Shown here in pieces: positions 8,315 to 17,698 of a stretch of DNA of 64,000 bases. Position 1 is the stretch's first letter. Every line of letters starts with the position of its first letter. Made by a program: the position numbers and the translations under genes. The DNA comes from Bdellovibrio bacteriovorus str. Tiberius (GTDB taxonomy: Bacteria; Bdellovibrionota; Bdellovibrionia; Bdellovibrionales; Bdellovibrionaceae): the NCBI RefSeq assembly GCF_000317895.1, contig NC_019567.1:3534001-3598000 (forward strand), in the 5' to 3' direction. The notes beneath the pieces are model-generated. The model saw only the letters and a list, made by a program, of their open reading frames with translations. It was not told the DNA's origin and made no database searches.

Positions 8315-8394
8315 CGGTTTAGTACCGTTTTAATTCTGCAAGCTTCCTCCACTTGGTCCAGAAATCCTGGAAACCCGAGTGGAGAATCGTTTCA

Positions 8395-8712
8395 ATGATC
8401 TTTAACTTTAGATTCATGGAAAATTCAAAACTACTCGAAGCTTTTTCAATTGGTGTCACTTTACTTCTTATTCTTGCCGGAACGGCGCAAGCCTCTGAGC
8501 ACCGCCTGAAACTTCCCATGGAAGGTTTGGGTGAAAATCGCCTCAGTTCCGAAGTCATTTACACGGACAACGAAGACACCACCGGTGACGTCCGCGAAAT
8601 GAAGGTCAGCTGGTCTGAAAAGATCCCGGCCACTGCCGCCACTTTGCAGGTGTCCAGCCTGATGCAGACCGAGGCCTTGGGTGCCGCGGCCCAAATTTCG
8701 TGGTCTTTTTAG
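8395..8712 (+). CDS. Small secreted protein of unknown function
   Basis: A predicted protein of about 105 residues with a signal peptide (LEAFSIGVTLLLILAGTAQA, cleavage before SEHRL). The short mature part (about 65 residues) is polar, ends in SWSF and matches no family I know. Its closing pattern (a strand ending in Phe) resembles the end of an outer-membrane barrel, but it is too short for one. The ATG at 8395 has GGAG 11 bases upstream; an ATG at 8416 is an alternative. It precedes a trypsin-like protease gene. Confidence 0.5.
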   Translation: MIFNFRFMENSKLLEAFSIGVTLLLILAGTAQASEHRLKLPMEGLGENRLSSEVIYTDNEDTTGDVREMKVSWSEKIPATAATLQVSSLMQTEALGAAAQISWSF

Positions 8713-8793
8713 GGCACTATCCAACTTTTTGACAGCCGAAAACCCCTTGGGATGCAGATGAGCTGAGTTGCATTTTTGCAAGCCAAACCCGGC

Positions 8794-9627
8794 ATGAGAA
8801 AGTTGATCGTATTATCACTCATAATGACCGCCTGCCAGGGCCAGATCTCAAAAGACGCTCTGGATAACTCCAACTTTGACGGCATTGTCGGCGGGACTGA
8901 CGTTGCCGTGACCGAAGCCACGGCAAAGCAAGCTTTGAATTTCCGCGTGCTGTATGACCCGCAAACAACCGAGGACGAGCGCGGCACCACCACCCGCTAC
9001 AAGGTTTCTCAGTGCACTGCCAGTGCCATTTCTCCGCGTCTGATCCTGACGGCGGGCCACTGTATTTCCAAACGGGAAGATGCTTTACACCGCATTGAGG
9101 TGAAAAACGAAGATGGCGAGGCGACTTATTTCAAAGCCTCCAAATTCATCGTTCACCCTGAATACGAAAATGGAAACAAAAAATACGATCTGGCGCTGGT
9201 GCTGCTTGAAACCGCCCTGCCTGAAAACATCGAAATCATGAAACTGCCCGCCAAAGACGTGGATCTGGGACTGAACAGCATCAAAGCCGCCGGCTTTGGT
9301 CGTATGGACGGGCGTCCGTCCTTCCCGGGCAACGTCGGCATTCTTAGAACCGCTGATCTGAACATCGCCAAATACAGTCCGACAGAGCCGGCCTTCATCG
9401 TCGATCAATCCCAGGGCAAAGGCTTCTGCCAAGGGGATTCGGGCGGCCCTGCGATCACTACCATCGGCAACGACACGATGGTGGTCGGTGTGGCTTCAAA
9501 AACGTTCTTTGATGACAAACTGCCAAAGGAAGAATGGAACTTGTGCATCTTGCAGGGCGAGTACATGAACGTTCAGTTCCACATGGACTGGATCGACACG
9601 AACTCCAAGATCCTTTCACAAGAGTAA
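8794..9627 (+). CDS. Trypsin-like serine protease (S1 family), lipoprotein
   Basis: An exported S1-family protease of about 277 residues. The N-terminus MRKLIVLSLIMTAC is a lipoprotein signal, so the enzyme is probably membrane-anchored. The activation-site motif IVGG follows a short propeptide. The catalytic triad is visible: His89 (TAGHC), Asp132 (YDLALV) and Ser216 (GDSGGP). Cysteines flank the His as in trypsins. Such proteases are numerous in predatory bacteria and probably help digest prey or process envelope proteins; the target is unknown. The start at 8794 gives a proper signal; an upstream in-frame start at 8776 would put polar residues before it. A small palindrome (TTGCATTTTTGCAA, 8768-8781) lies just upstream. 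Confidence 0.88.
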   Translation: MRKLIVLSLIMTACQGQISKDALDNSNFDGIVGGTDVAVTEATAKQALNFRVLYDPQTTEDERGTTTRYKVSQCTASAISPRLILTAGHCISKREDALHRIEVKNEDGEATYFKASKFIVHPEYENGNKKYDLALVLLETALPENIEIMKLPAKDVDLGLNSIKAAGFGRMDGRPSFPGNVGILRTADLNIAKYSPTEPAFIVDQSQGKGFCQGDSGGPAITTIGNDTMVVGVASKTFFDDKLPKEEWNLCILQGEYMNVQFHMDWIDTNSKILSQE

Positions 9628-9673
9628 TCCGCAGCGTGAGTGGCATGAGAATTTCAGGTTTTAGTTAGTAAGT

Positions 9674-9698
9674 TTTAAAAGAAACTTTTAAATACAAT
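9674..9698 (+). promoter_or_regulatory. Palindrome overlapping a promoter before the barrel gene
   Basis: A perfect 8-3-8 inverted repeat (TTTAAAAG-AAA-CTTTTAAA, 9674-9692) abuts TACAAT (9693-9698), a good -10 hexamer, 25 bases before the start at 9723. The palindrome occupies the -35/spacer region and could be an operator. Sequence evidence only. Confidence 0.45.
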
Positions 9699-9722
9699 CT
9701 AAATGCTTTAGAAGGAAATGCT

Positions 9723-10943
9723 GTGAATATTCGGGCGTTACTTGTAACATTTTGCGGAATTTTAGGCTCAATTTGCGCCTATGGTTCGCTTATGGGAACA
9801 AGCACGCTGCCTGAAGGGATCAACAGTCCTTCCCTGCGCTTCGGGATGATCGACGGCATCAGTCAGAAATACACCGAAAGCGGCAGCCTGATGAATCTTG
9901 GCGACTACAAGTCCGTGGTCTTTGACGCCAAATCCCTGGCAAAATTCAATTCTGACGCCAAACGCCTGATCGATGCCTTAAACCGCTTTGGCGGACACAA
10001 CCTGGGTGATGCTTTCAATCTGGGCGTCCTGCGCGTGGACACCATGCCGAAGGTTCAATACTATGCCCCGGTCTTTGCCCGTGGTATCACCAAGAACTGG
10101 ACAATCGGATTCGGTGTACCGGTGGTGTCTTACACCAACAAAATTTCCCTTTCTCAGGAATTTTCCAACATTGAATACTATCGTCAGCAGTTCTCTGGGC
10201 TTAATCCGGAACTGGATGCCGCGCTGAACACCGACCTGAGCAAAGCCACCAATGAAACCCTGACAGCCAAAGGGTACAAGCCCCTTGCCAATCGCGATGA
10301 AAGCTTCATCGGTGATGTGAATGTCGTTAGCATCTATAAATTCTATGAAAAGGGCGACATCACCATGGCCCACCAGGCCCAGTTGAATCTGCCGACCGGT
10401 CCTAAATACGATACGGATGATCTTGCCGCGCTGAATGTTTTCGGGCGCACGAATATCACGAACTCTTTCGTTTATTCCCACAAGATCTTTGCCGGTGCTT
10501 ATCTGGTGCCTTACGTGTCTTATCTGATGAACATACCGGATAATATCACGGCCCGTGTTCCCACCGATGCAGACGACACCCTGCCCGACGCCAACACCAA
10601 AGAAGATGTGACCCGCACCCTGGGTAACATCGCCACCGTCGGCGGAAATGCCTTCTATGAATTCAGCGACAGCTGGACTCTGGGTGCTGGTTATGATTAT
10701 TCCACCAAAGAAAAAGACATTTATCGCGGGGATCGCGACACCCGCTATGACCTGCTGGCCTTGAATTCTGCCTCGACCGCTCACCGCGTGAAAGCCGAAC
10801 TGACTTACAGCACGGTAAATTCTTACTTTAAAAAAACCGCTTTGATTCCCATGATGATCAGCTATCAGATCTCTGACGTTTTTGCGGGCGTGAACATCGA
10901 ACGCCAACTGGCGCAGGAAATGAATCTGATGATGTTCTTCTAG
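9723..10943 (+). CDS. Outer-membrane beta-barrel protein (hypothetical)
   Basis: A 406-residue protein with a signal peptide (LLVTFCGILGSICAYG). It shows alternating hydrophobic strands (WTIGFGVPVVSYT; FAGAYLVPYVSYLMNIP; WTLGAGYDYSTKEKD) and a terminal Phe (NLMMFF), the usual pattern of outer-membrane barrels. It resembles transporter or porin-like barrels in general, but I cannot name a family. The start is a GTG with AAGGAAA upstream. The next gene, a large lipoprotein, begins 12 bases after its stop, so the two are probably one operon and may work together at the outer membrane. Confidence 0.65.
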   Translation: MNIRALLVTFCGILGSICAYGSLMGTSTLPEGINSPSLRFGMIDGISQKYTESGSLMNLGDYKSVVFDAKSLAKFNSDAKRLIDALNRFGGHNLGDAFNLGVLRVDTMPKVQYYAPVFARGITKNWTIGFGVPVVSYTNKISLSQEFSNIEYYRQQFSGLNPELDAALNTDLSKATNETLTAKGYKPLANRDESFIGDVNVVSIYKFYEKGDITMAHQAQLNLPTGPKYDTDDLAALNVFGRTNITNSFVYSHKIFAGAYLVPYVSYLMNIPDNITARVPTDADDTLPDANTKEDVTRTLGNIATVGGNAFYEFSDSWTLGAGYDYSTKEKDIYRGDRDTRYDLLALNSASTAHRVKAELTYSTVNSYFKKTALIPMMISYQISDVFAGVNIERQLAQEMNLMMFF

Positions 10944-10955
10944 AAAGGAGGGCCC

Positions 10956-13541
10956 ATGTTAAGAAAGTCTTTGCACATTCTGATGTCTTCGGCCCTGCCT
11001 CTGACGCTGGCTCTTTCTGCGTGCGCGCCGAAAGTGGAAGAACGTGTCTTTGAAAAACCTCAAACCTCTTTCGGTCCTCAGTCCAAAGACACCCCTCTGA
11101 ATCTGCGCGTTCGTCAGTTTGGCAAGGACACACCGTCCTTGTACTGGGCCGGCACTATCGGCAGTGCAAGATTCTTTGAAATCGCTGAATCCCTGCATCA
11201 ACTGGGCACTTTGACCGAACACCCGACGCTGAAAGAAACCAGCCTGTCCTGGATTCGCCAGTACTACAGCACCCCGCAGTCCACGCTAACGACGGAACTG
11301 GCTGATTCCCCGTTTGCGGCCCTGGCTACCGGACAAACTCAGGAACAAGTGCGCGGCACTTTGACTGAAGTTCTGGCCGACATCGAAAAATCACGCCCCG
11401 TGATCCGCAGACACATCGAAGCCCTGGGGCCGGGCCTGCCACAGGTTCCGATAAAAAATCTGGACGAGATTCTTTCCCGGGCCGAGATTTTCACTGGCAT
11501 GGTGCTGGCTGAAATCCCGAACATGGGCCTGATCCCGGTGATTGAAAGTGGCCTGACAGAGGAATTCCAGAAAAAAACGACTCCGCTGTTTGCGGAAGTG
11601 CGCACACTGCTGGCAAAACTGGCGACCACCAAAACCCTGTCAGAAACTTTGCTTTTGATTGATGGCGCCGTGAAGCAGTTTGAAGTCGAGCTGACTCCGG
11701 ACCTTCAAACCAGCATGCTTCAGGGACGCAAACTGGCCGTGGGCCTGGATCGTATGTCTGATGCTCAAAGCGCATTAACGGTGATCGTCGACGTCTGGCG
11801 TATGCTGACCCCGGCCGAGCGTGAACAGAATTTCAAACCGGTGAACGAAACACTGTACGACTTCCTGTCAAAACAGAACGAAGACGAACTGATCTGTCTG
11901 GCCACCGAAGGCTGCAACGGCGGTATCATTGACGGCATCACCAAAAAGATCTTCATCCTGCCGAAGATTAAAAAATTCGGTGTTGAGACTTTGCAGAAGG
12001 ATTTAAACAACGCCACCCGCCAGTATGTGGTGACGTCCATTGAGGCCTTTGCTGCGGACTTCGTAAAAACAATGCCGCAGACTTTCGCCGATAACATCGA
12101 CGTGGGTCTGACCGACAAAGCCGCAGCGATCACACGCGTGCGTGACGGCTATCAAAACTATGTGCGAAACCTGTTTAAGGTTTGGCAAAAGAAAGTCCTG
12201 CCGGCGACCGACGGAATTCTGCCGGGTTTTGAAAGCGGACAGGTGTTGTTTGAAGCTTCCACCAGCAAATCCCTGAATCTGAAGCCTGCGGCGGCTTCGT
12301 CTCTGTTGCGCGCCGATGCGATCGGCCCTGCGATGTCGGCCAATGTTCTTTTGCTGGAAGAAACCCCTGCGGATGATCCCCGGGCCTTCGCCACGATGCT
12401 GGCGCAAGTGAACAAACTGGTGGCCATTGCCGGCTATCGCGATGCCGACAACAATCTGGTTCCGGCATTGCTGGCCCCAGTCCGTCATGAAGGCACGCTT
12501 TTGGATATTATGAACTTTGATGCCTCCAAAGATCCGGGGCTGTCCTTCCGTGTTCCTGATGTGATCAAATTGCGGGACGCCTATCATGCAGATCACGAGA
12601 TGGCTTATGAAAAAGACTTCTCGGCAGCGGCCTTCGCTTCTCAGATCCGCGGTCTAAGCCGCATGATGCGACTGACAGCGGACTGGAAGAAAACTGCTTA
12701 TGATGAACAGCTTGGCCCGATCAAGGCGCAGGATCTGACTCAGGATGCTCAACACGAGGATCTGCAACAGCCGCTGTTCCCGAAAGACATGCTTTTTGCG
12801 CTGAACCTGGGGAATGCCGCTGTCCTGCTTCAGGACATCACAAAAAAGGCGACACCGGTGTTCATGCTCAGCCTGAACAACAATCTGCTTTGGGCTGACA
12901 GCTATGGAACAACTAATGAGACTGCCGTGATGGCCGGTATCGTCGACATCAAAAAAGGCGAACGCATCCACACCGTCAGCACCCGCGACACCACAAACTT
13001 CCTGCTGGCGCTCAGCGAATTTCTGGATTCGACAGAAGGGGTTGAAAACACCAAGTCTTCGATCCTGCTGGAAAAGGACGCTAACGGCGAATCTCCACTG
13101 GAGATTCTGAATGCCGGCAGAAAAGACATGCGTCTTTTGATCCTGGCTATTTCCAATTTCATTTCCAATCAGTTGATTACCGCCGACAAACTGGCTGTGA
13201 CCAAAATGAATTTGAACGAGCGCACGCTGGCAGTGACGAAAGACTATCGCGTCGAACAACAGGCCCTGACGATTCGGGCACTGCTGAAGGCCTGGCAGAT
13301 CACGAAGATTGATTCTTATCTGTGGTCCGCCCAGGAAATTTACTATGCAATGAACCGCCAGATGTTCAACGCCAAAGAAGAATTCTACATCAACAGCGAC
13401 GGTAGCAAGCTGACTTTGCCAGAACGCGTGAATACGCTGCTGGCACTGAGCGAACTGAAACCGCACCTGCCACAAGAAAACCGCACTCAGCTGGAAAAGC
13501 TGATGAACCCGTGGCTGGCCGCTCTTAAAAACCTCAAATAA
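10956..13541 (+). CDS. Large lipoprotein of unknown function
   Basis: An 861-residue exported lipoprotein. The signal ends in the lipobox LALSAC, with the lipidated Cys at about residue 23. The mature part looks mainly alpha-helical and has no membrane segments or recognisable catalytic motif. The ribosome site is excellent (AGGAGG before the ATG). It is the second gene of a pair with the beta-barrel upstream. It ends 5 bases from the convergent dciA-like gene, with no obvious terminator between them. Confidence 0.7.
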   Translation: MLRKSLHILMSSALPLTLALSACAPKVEERVFEKPQTSFGPQSKDTPLNLRVRQFGKDTPSLYWAGTIGSARFFEIAESLHQLGTLTEHPTLKETSLSWIRQYYSTPQSTLTTELADSPFAALATGQTQEQVRGTLTEVLADIEKSRPVIRRHIEALGPGLPQVPIKNLDEILSRAEIFTGMVLAEIPNMGLIPVIESGLTEEFQKKTTPLFAEVRTLLAKLATTKTLSETLLLIDGAVKQFEVELTPDLQTSMLQGRKLAVGLDRMSDAQSALTVIVDVWRMLTPAEREQNFKPVNETLYDFLSKQNEDELICLATEGCNGGIIDGITKKIFILPKIKKFGVETLQKDLNNATRQYVVTSIEAFAADFVKTMPQTFADNIDVGLTDKAAAITRVRDGYQNYVRNLFKVWQKKVLPATDGILPGFESGQVLFEASTSKSLNLKPAAASSLLRADAIGPAMSANVLLLEETPADDPRAFATMLAQVNKLVAIAGYRDADNNLVPALLAPVRHEGTLLDIMNFDASKDPGLSFRVPDVIKLRDAYHADHEMAYEKDFSAAAFASQIRGLSRMMRLTADWKKTAYDEQLGPIKAQDLTQDAQHEDLQQPLFPKDMLFALNLGNAAVLLQDITKKATPVFMLSLNNNLLWADSYGTTNETAVMAGIVDIKKGERIHTVSTRDTTNFLLALSEFLDSTEGVENTKSSILLEKDANGESPLEILNAGRKDMRLLILAISNFISNQLITADKLAVTKMNLNERTLAVTKDYRVEQQALTIRALLKAWQITKIDSYLWSAQEIYYAMNRQMFNAKEEFYINSDGSKLTLPERVNTLLALSELKPHLPQENRTQLEKLMNPWLAALKNLK

Positions 13542-13545
13542 ACGC

Positions 13546-13941
13546 TTATTCGTCGTCGGATTCTGGTGCGATTTTTTGGATCATTTCCTTAAAGGTGGAG
13601 GTGTCCTCCGTCGGAACCTCCCTGCGATCCAGGGTGAACTTGATATATTTTACAAAGTTGTTTTCAAACTTCTGATTGATGGTGTCGCGGATGGGATCTT
13701 TCATAAAGATCATCTGCTGCATCCAGGACGAGTTTCGCACCCAAACGTACAGAACACCCCTCTGAAAACCAACTGGTTCGGCATTTTTGGCAATGGTCGG
13801 ACCCACGACTTCTTCCCATTTTGCCCATAGTTTCCAGCGCATAAACTGCTCGGACAATGGCGACTTGCCATTTTCGAAAAGTCTCTGTAGTACTTCCGAG
13901 CCGATAGATAATTTGCCTTTGGGTTTCTGATTGGGATCCAT
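13546..13941 (-). CDS. DUF721 / DciA-like protein
   Basis: A 131-residue protein with the DUF721 pattern: LWAKWEEVVGPTIAKNAEPVGFQRGVLYVWVRNSSWMQQM, in which W-x2-VVG-x-IA and the L-x-V-x-V-x-SS-W-x-x-x(L/M) strand are diagnostic. DciA members recruit the replicative helicase DnaB in bacteria that lack DnaC or DnaI. A role in replication initiation is therefore plausible, but the family is diverse. It diverges from trmFO with a 23-base gap. Confidence 0.75.
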   Translation of the reverse strand: MDPNQKPKGKLSIGSEVLQRLFENGKSPLSEQFMRWKLWAKWEEVVGPTIAKNAEPVGFQRGVLYVWVRNSSWMQQMIFMKDPIRDTINQKFENNFVKYIKFTLDRREVPTEDTSTFKEMIQKIAPESDDE

Positions 13942-13964
13942 GTAAGAAAAGGTCTACCACAAAG

Positions 13965-15287
13965 ATGACAAATATCACTCAAAATCAAAAAATTACAGTC
14001 GTTGGAGCAGGCCTTGCGGGCTCAGAATGCGCTCTGCAACTAGCTGACATGGGATACAGTGTCGTTCTTTACGAGATGCGCGATAAAACCATGACTCCGG
14101 CGCACAAAACCCACAAATTCGCAGAACTTGTGTGCTCCAATTCTTTTGGCAGCCTGGGTGAACATTCCGCTCCAGGCCAACTGAAGTGGGAGGCCAAAAA
14201 GCTGAATTCTCACATCCTGCAGGCAGCTTTTGAAGCGCAAGTTCCTGCTGGTCAGGCTTTGGGTATGGACCGCGAGGTCTTTTCTGCCGTCATGACTGAA
14301 AAAGTCAAAAATCACCCCAATATTGAAATTCGCACCGATGTGGTGAAATCCCTGAACGACATTCCCCGTCCGGCGGTGATTGCCACAGGTCCTTTGACTC
14401 ACGATGATCTGGCGGAAAGCATGCGCCAGCATTTCGGTGACGAGTTCCTTTATTTCTTCGATGCCATTGCACCGATCATCGACGCTGATTCTATCAACAC
14501 GGAAATCGCGTGGAAAGCCGACCGCTATGACAAGGGCACTGGTGATTACTACAACTGCCCGATGAACAAGGAAGAATACAACCGCTTCATCGAAGAAATC
14601 CAAAAAGCCCGCAAGATCGAACCGAAAGATTTCGAAACAACGGACTTTTTTGAAGGCTGCATGCCGATTGAAGTGATGGTGGATCGTGGCCCTCAGACTT
14701 TGCGTTTTGGTCCAATGAAACCCATTGGTCTGGATGATCCTCGCACCGGCCGTTACCCATGGGCCGTGGTTCAGCTTCGTCAGGACAATAAAGAGGCCAC
14801 TGCTTACAACATGGTGGGATTCCAGACCCGTATGGCTTACGGCGAACAGGTTCGTGTCTTCCGCATGATCCCGGGCCTTGAAAACGCCGAGTTCCTGAAA
14901 CTGGGAAGCATTCACCGCAATCTGTTCATCAATTCACCGAAGCGTTTGAACAAGGATCTTTCCAGCAAGAATGATCCTTGGTTGTTCTTTGCCGGTCAGA
15001 TCACCGGTGTTGAAGGTTACTTTGAATCGACCTGCACGGGCTTGATGGTTTCCAGATTCCTGAATCAGAAACTGAAAGATCAGCCGTTCAATCCTCCACC
15101 GCGCGAAAGTGCTTTTGGTTCTTTGCTTGAAGCCATCACGGACCCAACCCGTGCTGAACACTTCCAGCCGACCAATATCAACTTTGCCTTGCTGCCACCA
15201 CTGGCGGAAAAAGAGCGCGACAAAACCCTGCGCAAAGAAAAACAGATCGCCATCGCCCGCAATGCGATGGAGCAGTGGAATCCATAA
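13965..15287 (+). CDS. trmFO: Methylenetetrahydrofolate-tRNA-(uracil-5-)-methyltransferase TrmFO
   Basis: A flavoenzyme that makes the ribothymidine at position 54 of tRNA using methylenetetrahydrofolate. It has 440 residues, normal for the family. The N-terminal FAD-binding motif is VVGAGLAGSECA, followed by the TrmFO-specific stretches MTPAHKT, LVCSNSFGS and LKWEAKKLNS. Later FFEGCMPIEVMVDRG and FFAGQITGVEGYFEST are also family hallmarks. A hairpin terminator follows directly. Confidence 0.96.
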   Translation: MTNITQNQKITVVGAGLAGSECALQLADMGYSVVLYEMRDKTMTPAHKTHKFAELVCSNSFGSLGEHSAPGQLKWEAKKLNSHILQAAFEAQVPAGQALGMDREVFSAVMTEKVKNHPNIEIRTDVVKSLNDIPRPAVIATGPLTHDDLAESMRQHFGDEFLYFFDAIAPIIDADSINTEIAWKADRYDKGTGDYYNCPMNKEEYNRFIEEIQKARKIEPKDFETTDFFEGCMPIEVMVDRGPQTLRFGPMKPIGLDDPRTGRYPWAVVQLRQDNKEATAYNMVGFQTRMAYGEQVRVFRMIPGLENAEFLKLGSIHRNLFINSPKRLNKDLSSKNDPWLFFAGQITGVEGYFESTCTGLMVSRFLNQKLKDQPFNPPPRESAFGSLLEAITDPTRAEHFQPTNINFALLPPLAEKERDKTLRKEKQIAIARNAMEQWNP

Positions 15288-15293
15288 AAAACA

Positions 15294-15316
15294 AAAGGCC
15301 CCTTATCGGGGCCTTT
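15294..15316. terminator. Bidirectional terminator between trmFO and tdk
   Basis: A perfect 9-base stem AAAGGCCCC/GGGGCCTTT with a 5-base loop lies between the convergent trmFO and thymidine kinase genes. It has T residues on the right and A residues on the left, so it can serve both strands. Confidence 0.85.
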
Positions 15317-15354
15317 GCGCAACGCTTCTGCAAAAGTAAGCAGGTACCTTTTAT

Positions 15355-15969
15355 TTAGGAAATTTCCATTTCGCGCTTTAGCTTCCAGTCCAAAGTGGGA
15401 GCATCCACTTCCGGCTTGAAGTGCTGACGGCAGCGCGCTTCGTAAGCATCATGAGTTCCGACCAGAACCTGACCGTCGCCACCCGCAGTTCTTTGCGTGC
15501 GACACGCCGGAGAGCCACACACCACACACACCGCATGCTGTTTGGTCACGCTTTCGGCCACGGCCATCAAAGTCGGCATTGGCTCAAACGGTTTTCCCTG
15601 CCAGTCTGTATCCAGACCCGCGATGATCACACGCAAACCACGCTCTGCCAGATCCTGGGCGATCTGCACCAGGTTTTGACCAAAGAACTGACCTTCATCG
15701 ATTCCCACCACCTTCGTGTTTGGTTTCAAAAGGTTCCAGATTTCTTCCGCATCGTGAATCGGAGTGGAATCAATGGTCGTCAGATCATGGGAGGTCACAG
15801 CCATCTCGTTGTAGCGTTTATCTATAATAGGTTTGAAAACCTGAATTTGCAGGCGCGCGAATTCCGCACGACGCAGGCGACGGATCAATTCTTCAGTCTT
15901 ACCGCTGAACATAGAGCCGACAACAACCTCAACCCAACCACGAGTGTGAACATAAGAAAACTCAGACAC
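15355..15969 (-). CDS. tdk: Thymidine kinase
   Basis: Phosphorylates thymidine to dTMP in nucleotide salvage, a useful step for a predator living on host nucleotides. The P-loop is VVGSMFSGKTEE, followed by LRRAEFA and the magnesium-site motif IDEGQFF. A CVVCGSPACRTQR segment gives the zinc-binding cysteines of the TK1 type. I choose the GTG at 15969 as start: GGGAGG lies 6 bases upstream and the product then begins just before the core domain (about 204 residues). ATG 15993 or TTG 15999 would add 8-10 residues but lack a ribosome site. Confidence 0.92.
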   Translation of the reverse strand: MSEFSYVHTRGWVEVVVGSMFSGKTEELIRRLRRAEFARLQIQVFKPIIDKRYNEMAVTSHDLTTIDSTPIHDAEEIWNLLKPNTKVVGIDEGQFFGQNLVQIAQDLAERGLRVIIAGLDTDWQGKPFEPMPTLMAVAESVTKQHAVCVVCGSPACRTQRTAGGDGQVLVGTHDAYEARCRQHFKPEVDAPTLDWKLKREMEIS

Positions 15970-16245
15970 TAAAACCCTCCCTTTAGTGGCCATTGGCAAA
16001 AACGATCGTGGAATCTGACAGAGGAGTCAACGCCCCAAACGGGCTTTTTCGACTAGCTTGCGTCATAAAGACGAGCGATCTCTGGGTTTCTGACGCCGCC
16101 CTGTAACACCCACCGAGGACTGAGCTTTTTTACAATTTGCCGGGGATTTTGTGCACAAACCGTACAGTTTTCACATTTTAAGACACAAATTCGGTGCTTA
16201 ATGCTTGCACTGGCGGCGCGCCAAAGGATAGCACTGCCCCACGCT

Positions 16246-17625
16246 ATGGGAACGATTTTAAGATTAAGACAGAAAATCGCCCGGGCCTTTCTAATCGGAG
16301 GCCTTGGGTTTACCACGGTCGCTATGAACGGTTGCGACGCCATGATTATGGACGAACAGGAGAGCTTGGCTCAGGTTCAGTCCAAAGGTGAGATCGTGGT
16401 CCTGACCACGCAAAGTCCTCTTATATATAGTCAGCCCAAACGCGGCGGTGCTTTCGGGATCGATCACGATCTTTTGGAAAACTTCGCCACCCGCTACAAC
16501 CTTAAACTGAAGTACGTGGTGCTTCCGGATGAGGACTCGGTGTTGCGGGCGCTGTCTAAAGGCGAAGGGGATATCGCCGCAGCCCGCTTGAGGACTCCTC
16601 ACAATATGACCGGCTTCCTGACTGGCCCTGCTTACGAAGAAACTTATCTTAGCCTTTACTGCCACAAGAAGGCCCAGATCCAGAACATCCAGGATCTGAA
16701 TGGCAAAAGCATCTCGCTGCTGCAAAAAGACAATTACCTGGGATTGTCCCAACGTCTGACCCAGCTTTCACCTCAGGTGAAGGTTGAAATTCAGGAAAAC
16801 ATCAAAACCCAGGATCTGATCGCCAGCCTTGCCCAGCGCAAAAATGACTGTGTGATCGCAGAAAACTTCAGCGGTGATTTCTATGCCCGCTATCACACCT
16901 CGATCGAAAAGGTCACCGACCTGACTGCCCCGTACTCTTTGAGCTGGCAGCTTTCTCCGGACAACTCAAGTCTTCTGCACCTGATGCAACACTGGTATCA
17001 GCAGGCATCCCGCGAAGACGAAATCATGCGCATTCTGGATCGCTACAAAACGTACCTGACCCAGCTGGACAAGCGCGATATCGCTCAGTTCTTCAAAAAA
17101 ATCCGCACGACGCTGCCAACATATAAAGACGCCTTCCGTGATGCGGGTCGCGAACACAATCTGCCTTGGCAGTTGATCGCCTCTGTCGCTTATCAGGAAT
17201 CCCACTGGAATCCCGAAGCTCGCAGTTTCACCGGTGTGCGTGGTCTGATGCAGTTGACTACCGACACAGCTTTGCATGTGGGTATTGAAGACCGCACCGA
17301 TCCTTTGCAAAGCATCTGGGGCGGCTCCAAATACCTGCGTTCATTGATAGACCGCGTGCCTTCGCACCTGAACTACAAAGACCGCCTGGCGCTGGCACTG
17401 GCCGCTTACAATGTCGGCTGGGCTCACCTGAAAGACGCTCAGAAACTGGCCGAAAAAATGGGTCGCAATCCTTATTCCTGGAGACACATGCGCGAAGTGT
17501 TACCTTTGCTGGCTGATCCGGAATACGCCGCCGAATTTGAATACGGACCGGCCCGCGGTTACGAAACAGTCGACTTCGTCGAGCGTGTGAAATCCTTCTA
17601 TAACCTGATGAATTCTGCCGGATAA
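16246..17625 (+). CDS. mltF: Membrane-bound lytic murein transglycosylase F-like
   Basis: Cleaves peptidoglycan glycan strands to 1,6-anhydro ends. About 459 residues. A signal region ends in the lipobox-like AMNGC. An N-terminal solute-binding-type domain (about 45-265; GIDHDLLENFATRYNLKLKYV) precedes the SLT catalytic domain (about 290-440), with catalytic Glu318 in ASVAYQESHWNP and the GVRGLMQLT motif. This domain order defines MltF. The ATG at 16246 gives a compact signal sequence; an upstream in-frame ATG at 16201 would add 15 residues. It fits a cell-wall remodelling role, in the predator's own wall or in prey. Confidence 0.9.
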   Translation: MGTILRLRQKIARAFLIGGLGFTTVAMNGCDAMIMDEQESLAQVQSKGEIVVLTTQSPLIYSQPKRGGAFGIDHDLLENFATRYNLKLKYVVLPDEDSVLRALSKGEGDIAAARLRTPHNMTGFLTGPAYEETYLSLYCHKKAQIQNIQDLNGKSISLLQKDNYLGLSQRLTQLSPQVKVEIQENIKTQDLIASLAQRKNDCVIAENFSGDFYARYHTSIEKVTDLTAPYSLSWQLSPDNSSLLHLMQHWYQQASREDEIMRILDRYKTYLTQLDKRDIAQFFKKIRTTLPTYKDAFRDAGREHNLPWQLIASVAYQESHWNPEARSFTGVRGLMQLTTDTALHVGIEDRTDPLQSIWGGSKYLRSLIDRVPSHLNYKDRLALALAAYNVGWAHLKDAQKLAEKMGRNPYSWRHMREVLPLLADPEYAAEFEYGPARGYETVDFVERVKSFYNLMNSAG

Positions 17626-17698
17626 AACAGAAGTCCTTTTGGAATGTTACCGATCTAAAATTTGCTATAGCCTGCTTCTGTGCTGACAATTAGACATA

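Noticed and set aside
16032-16049. Short GC stem with T5 (GCCC-CAAAC-GGGC-TTTTT) upstream of mltF
   Set aside because: Only four base pairs and no gene ends there on the plus strand; too weak to call a terminator.
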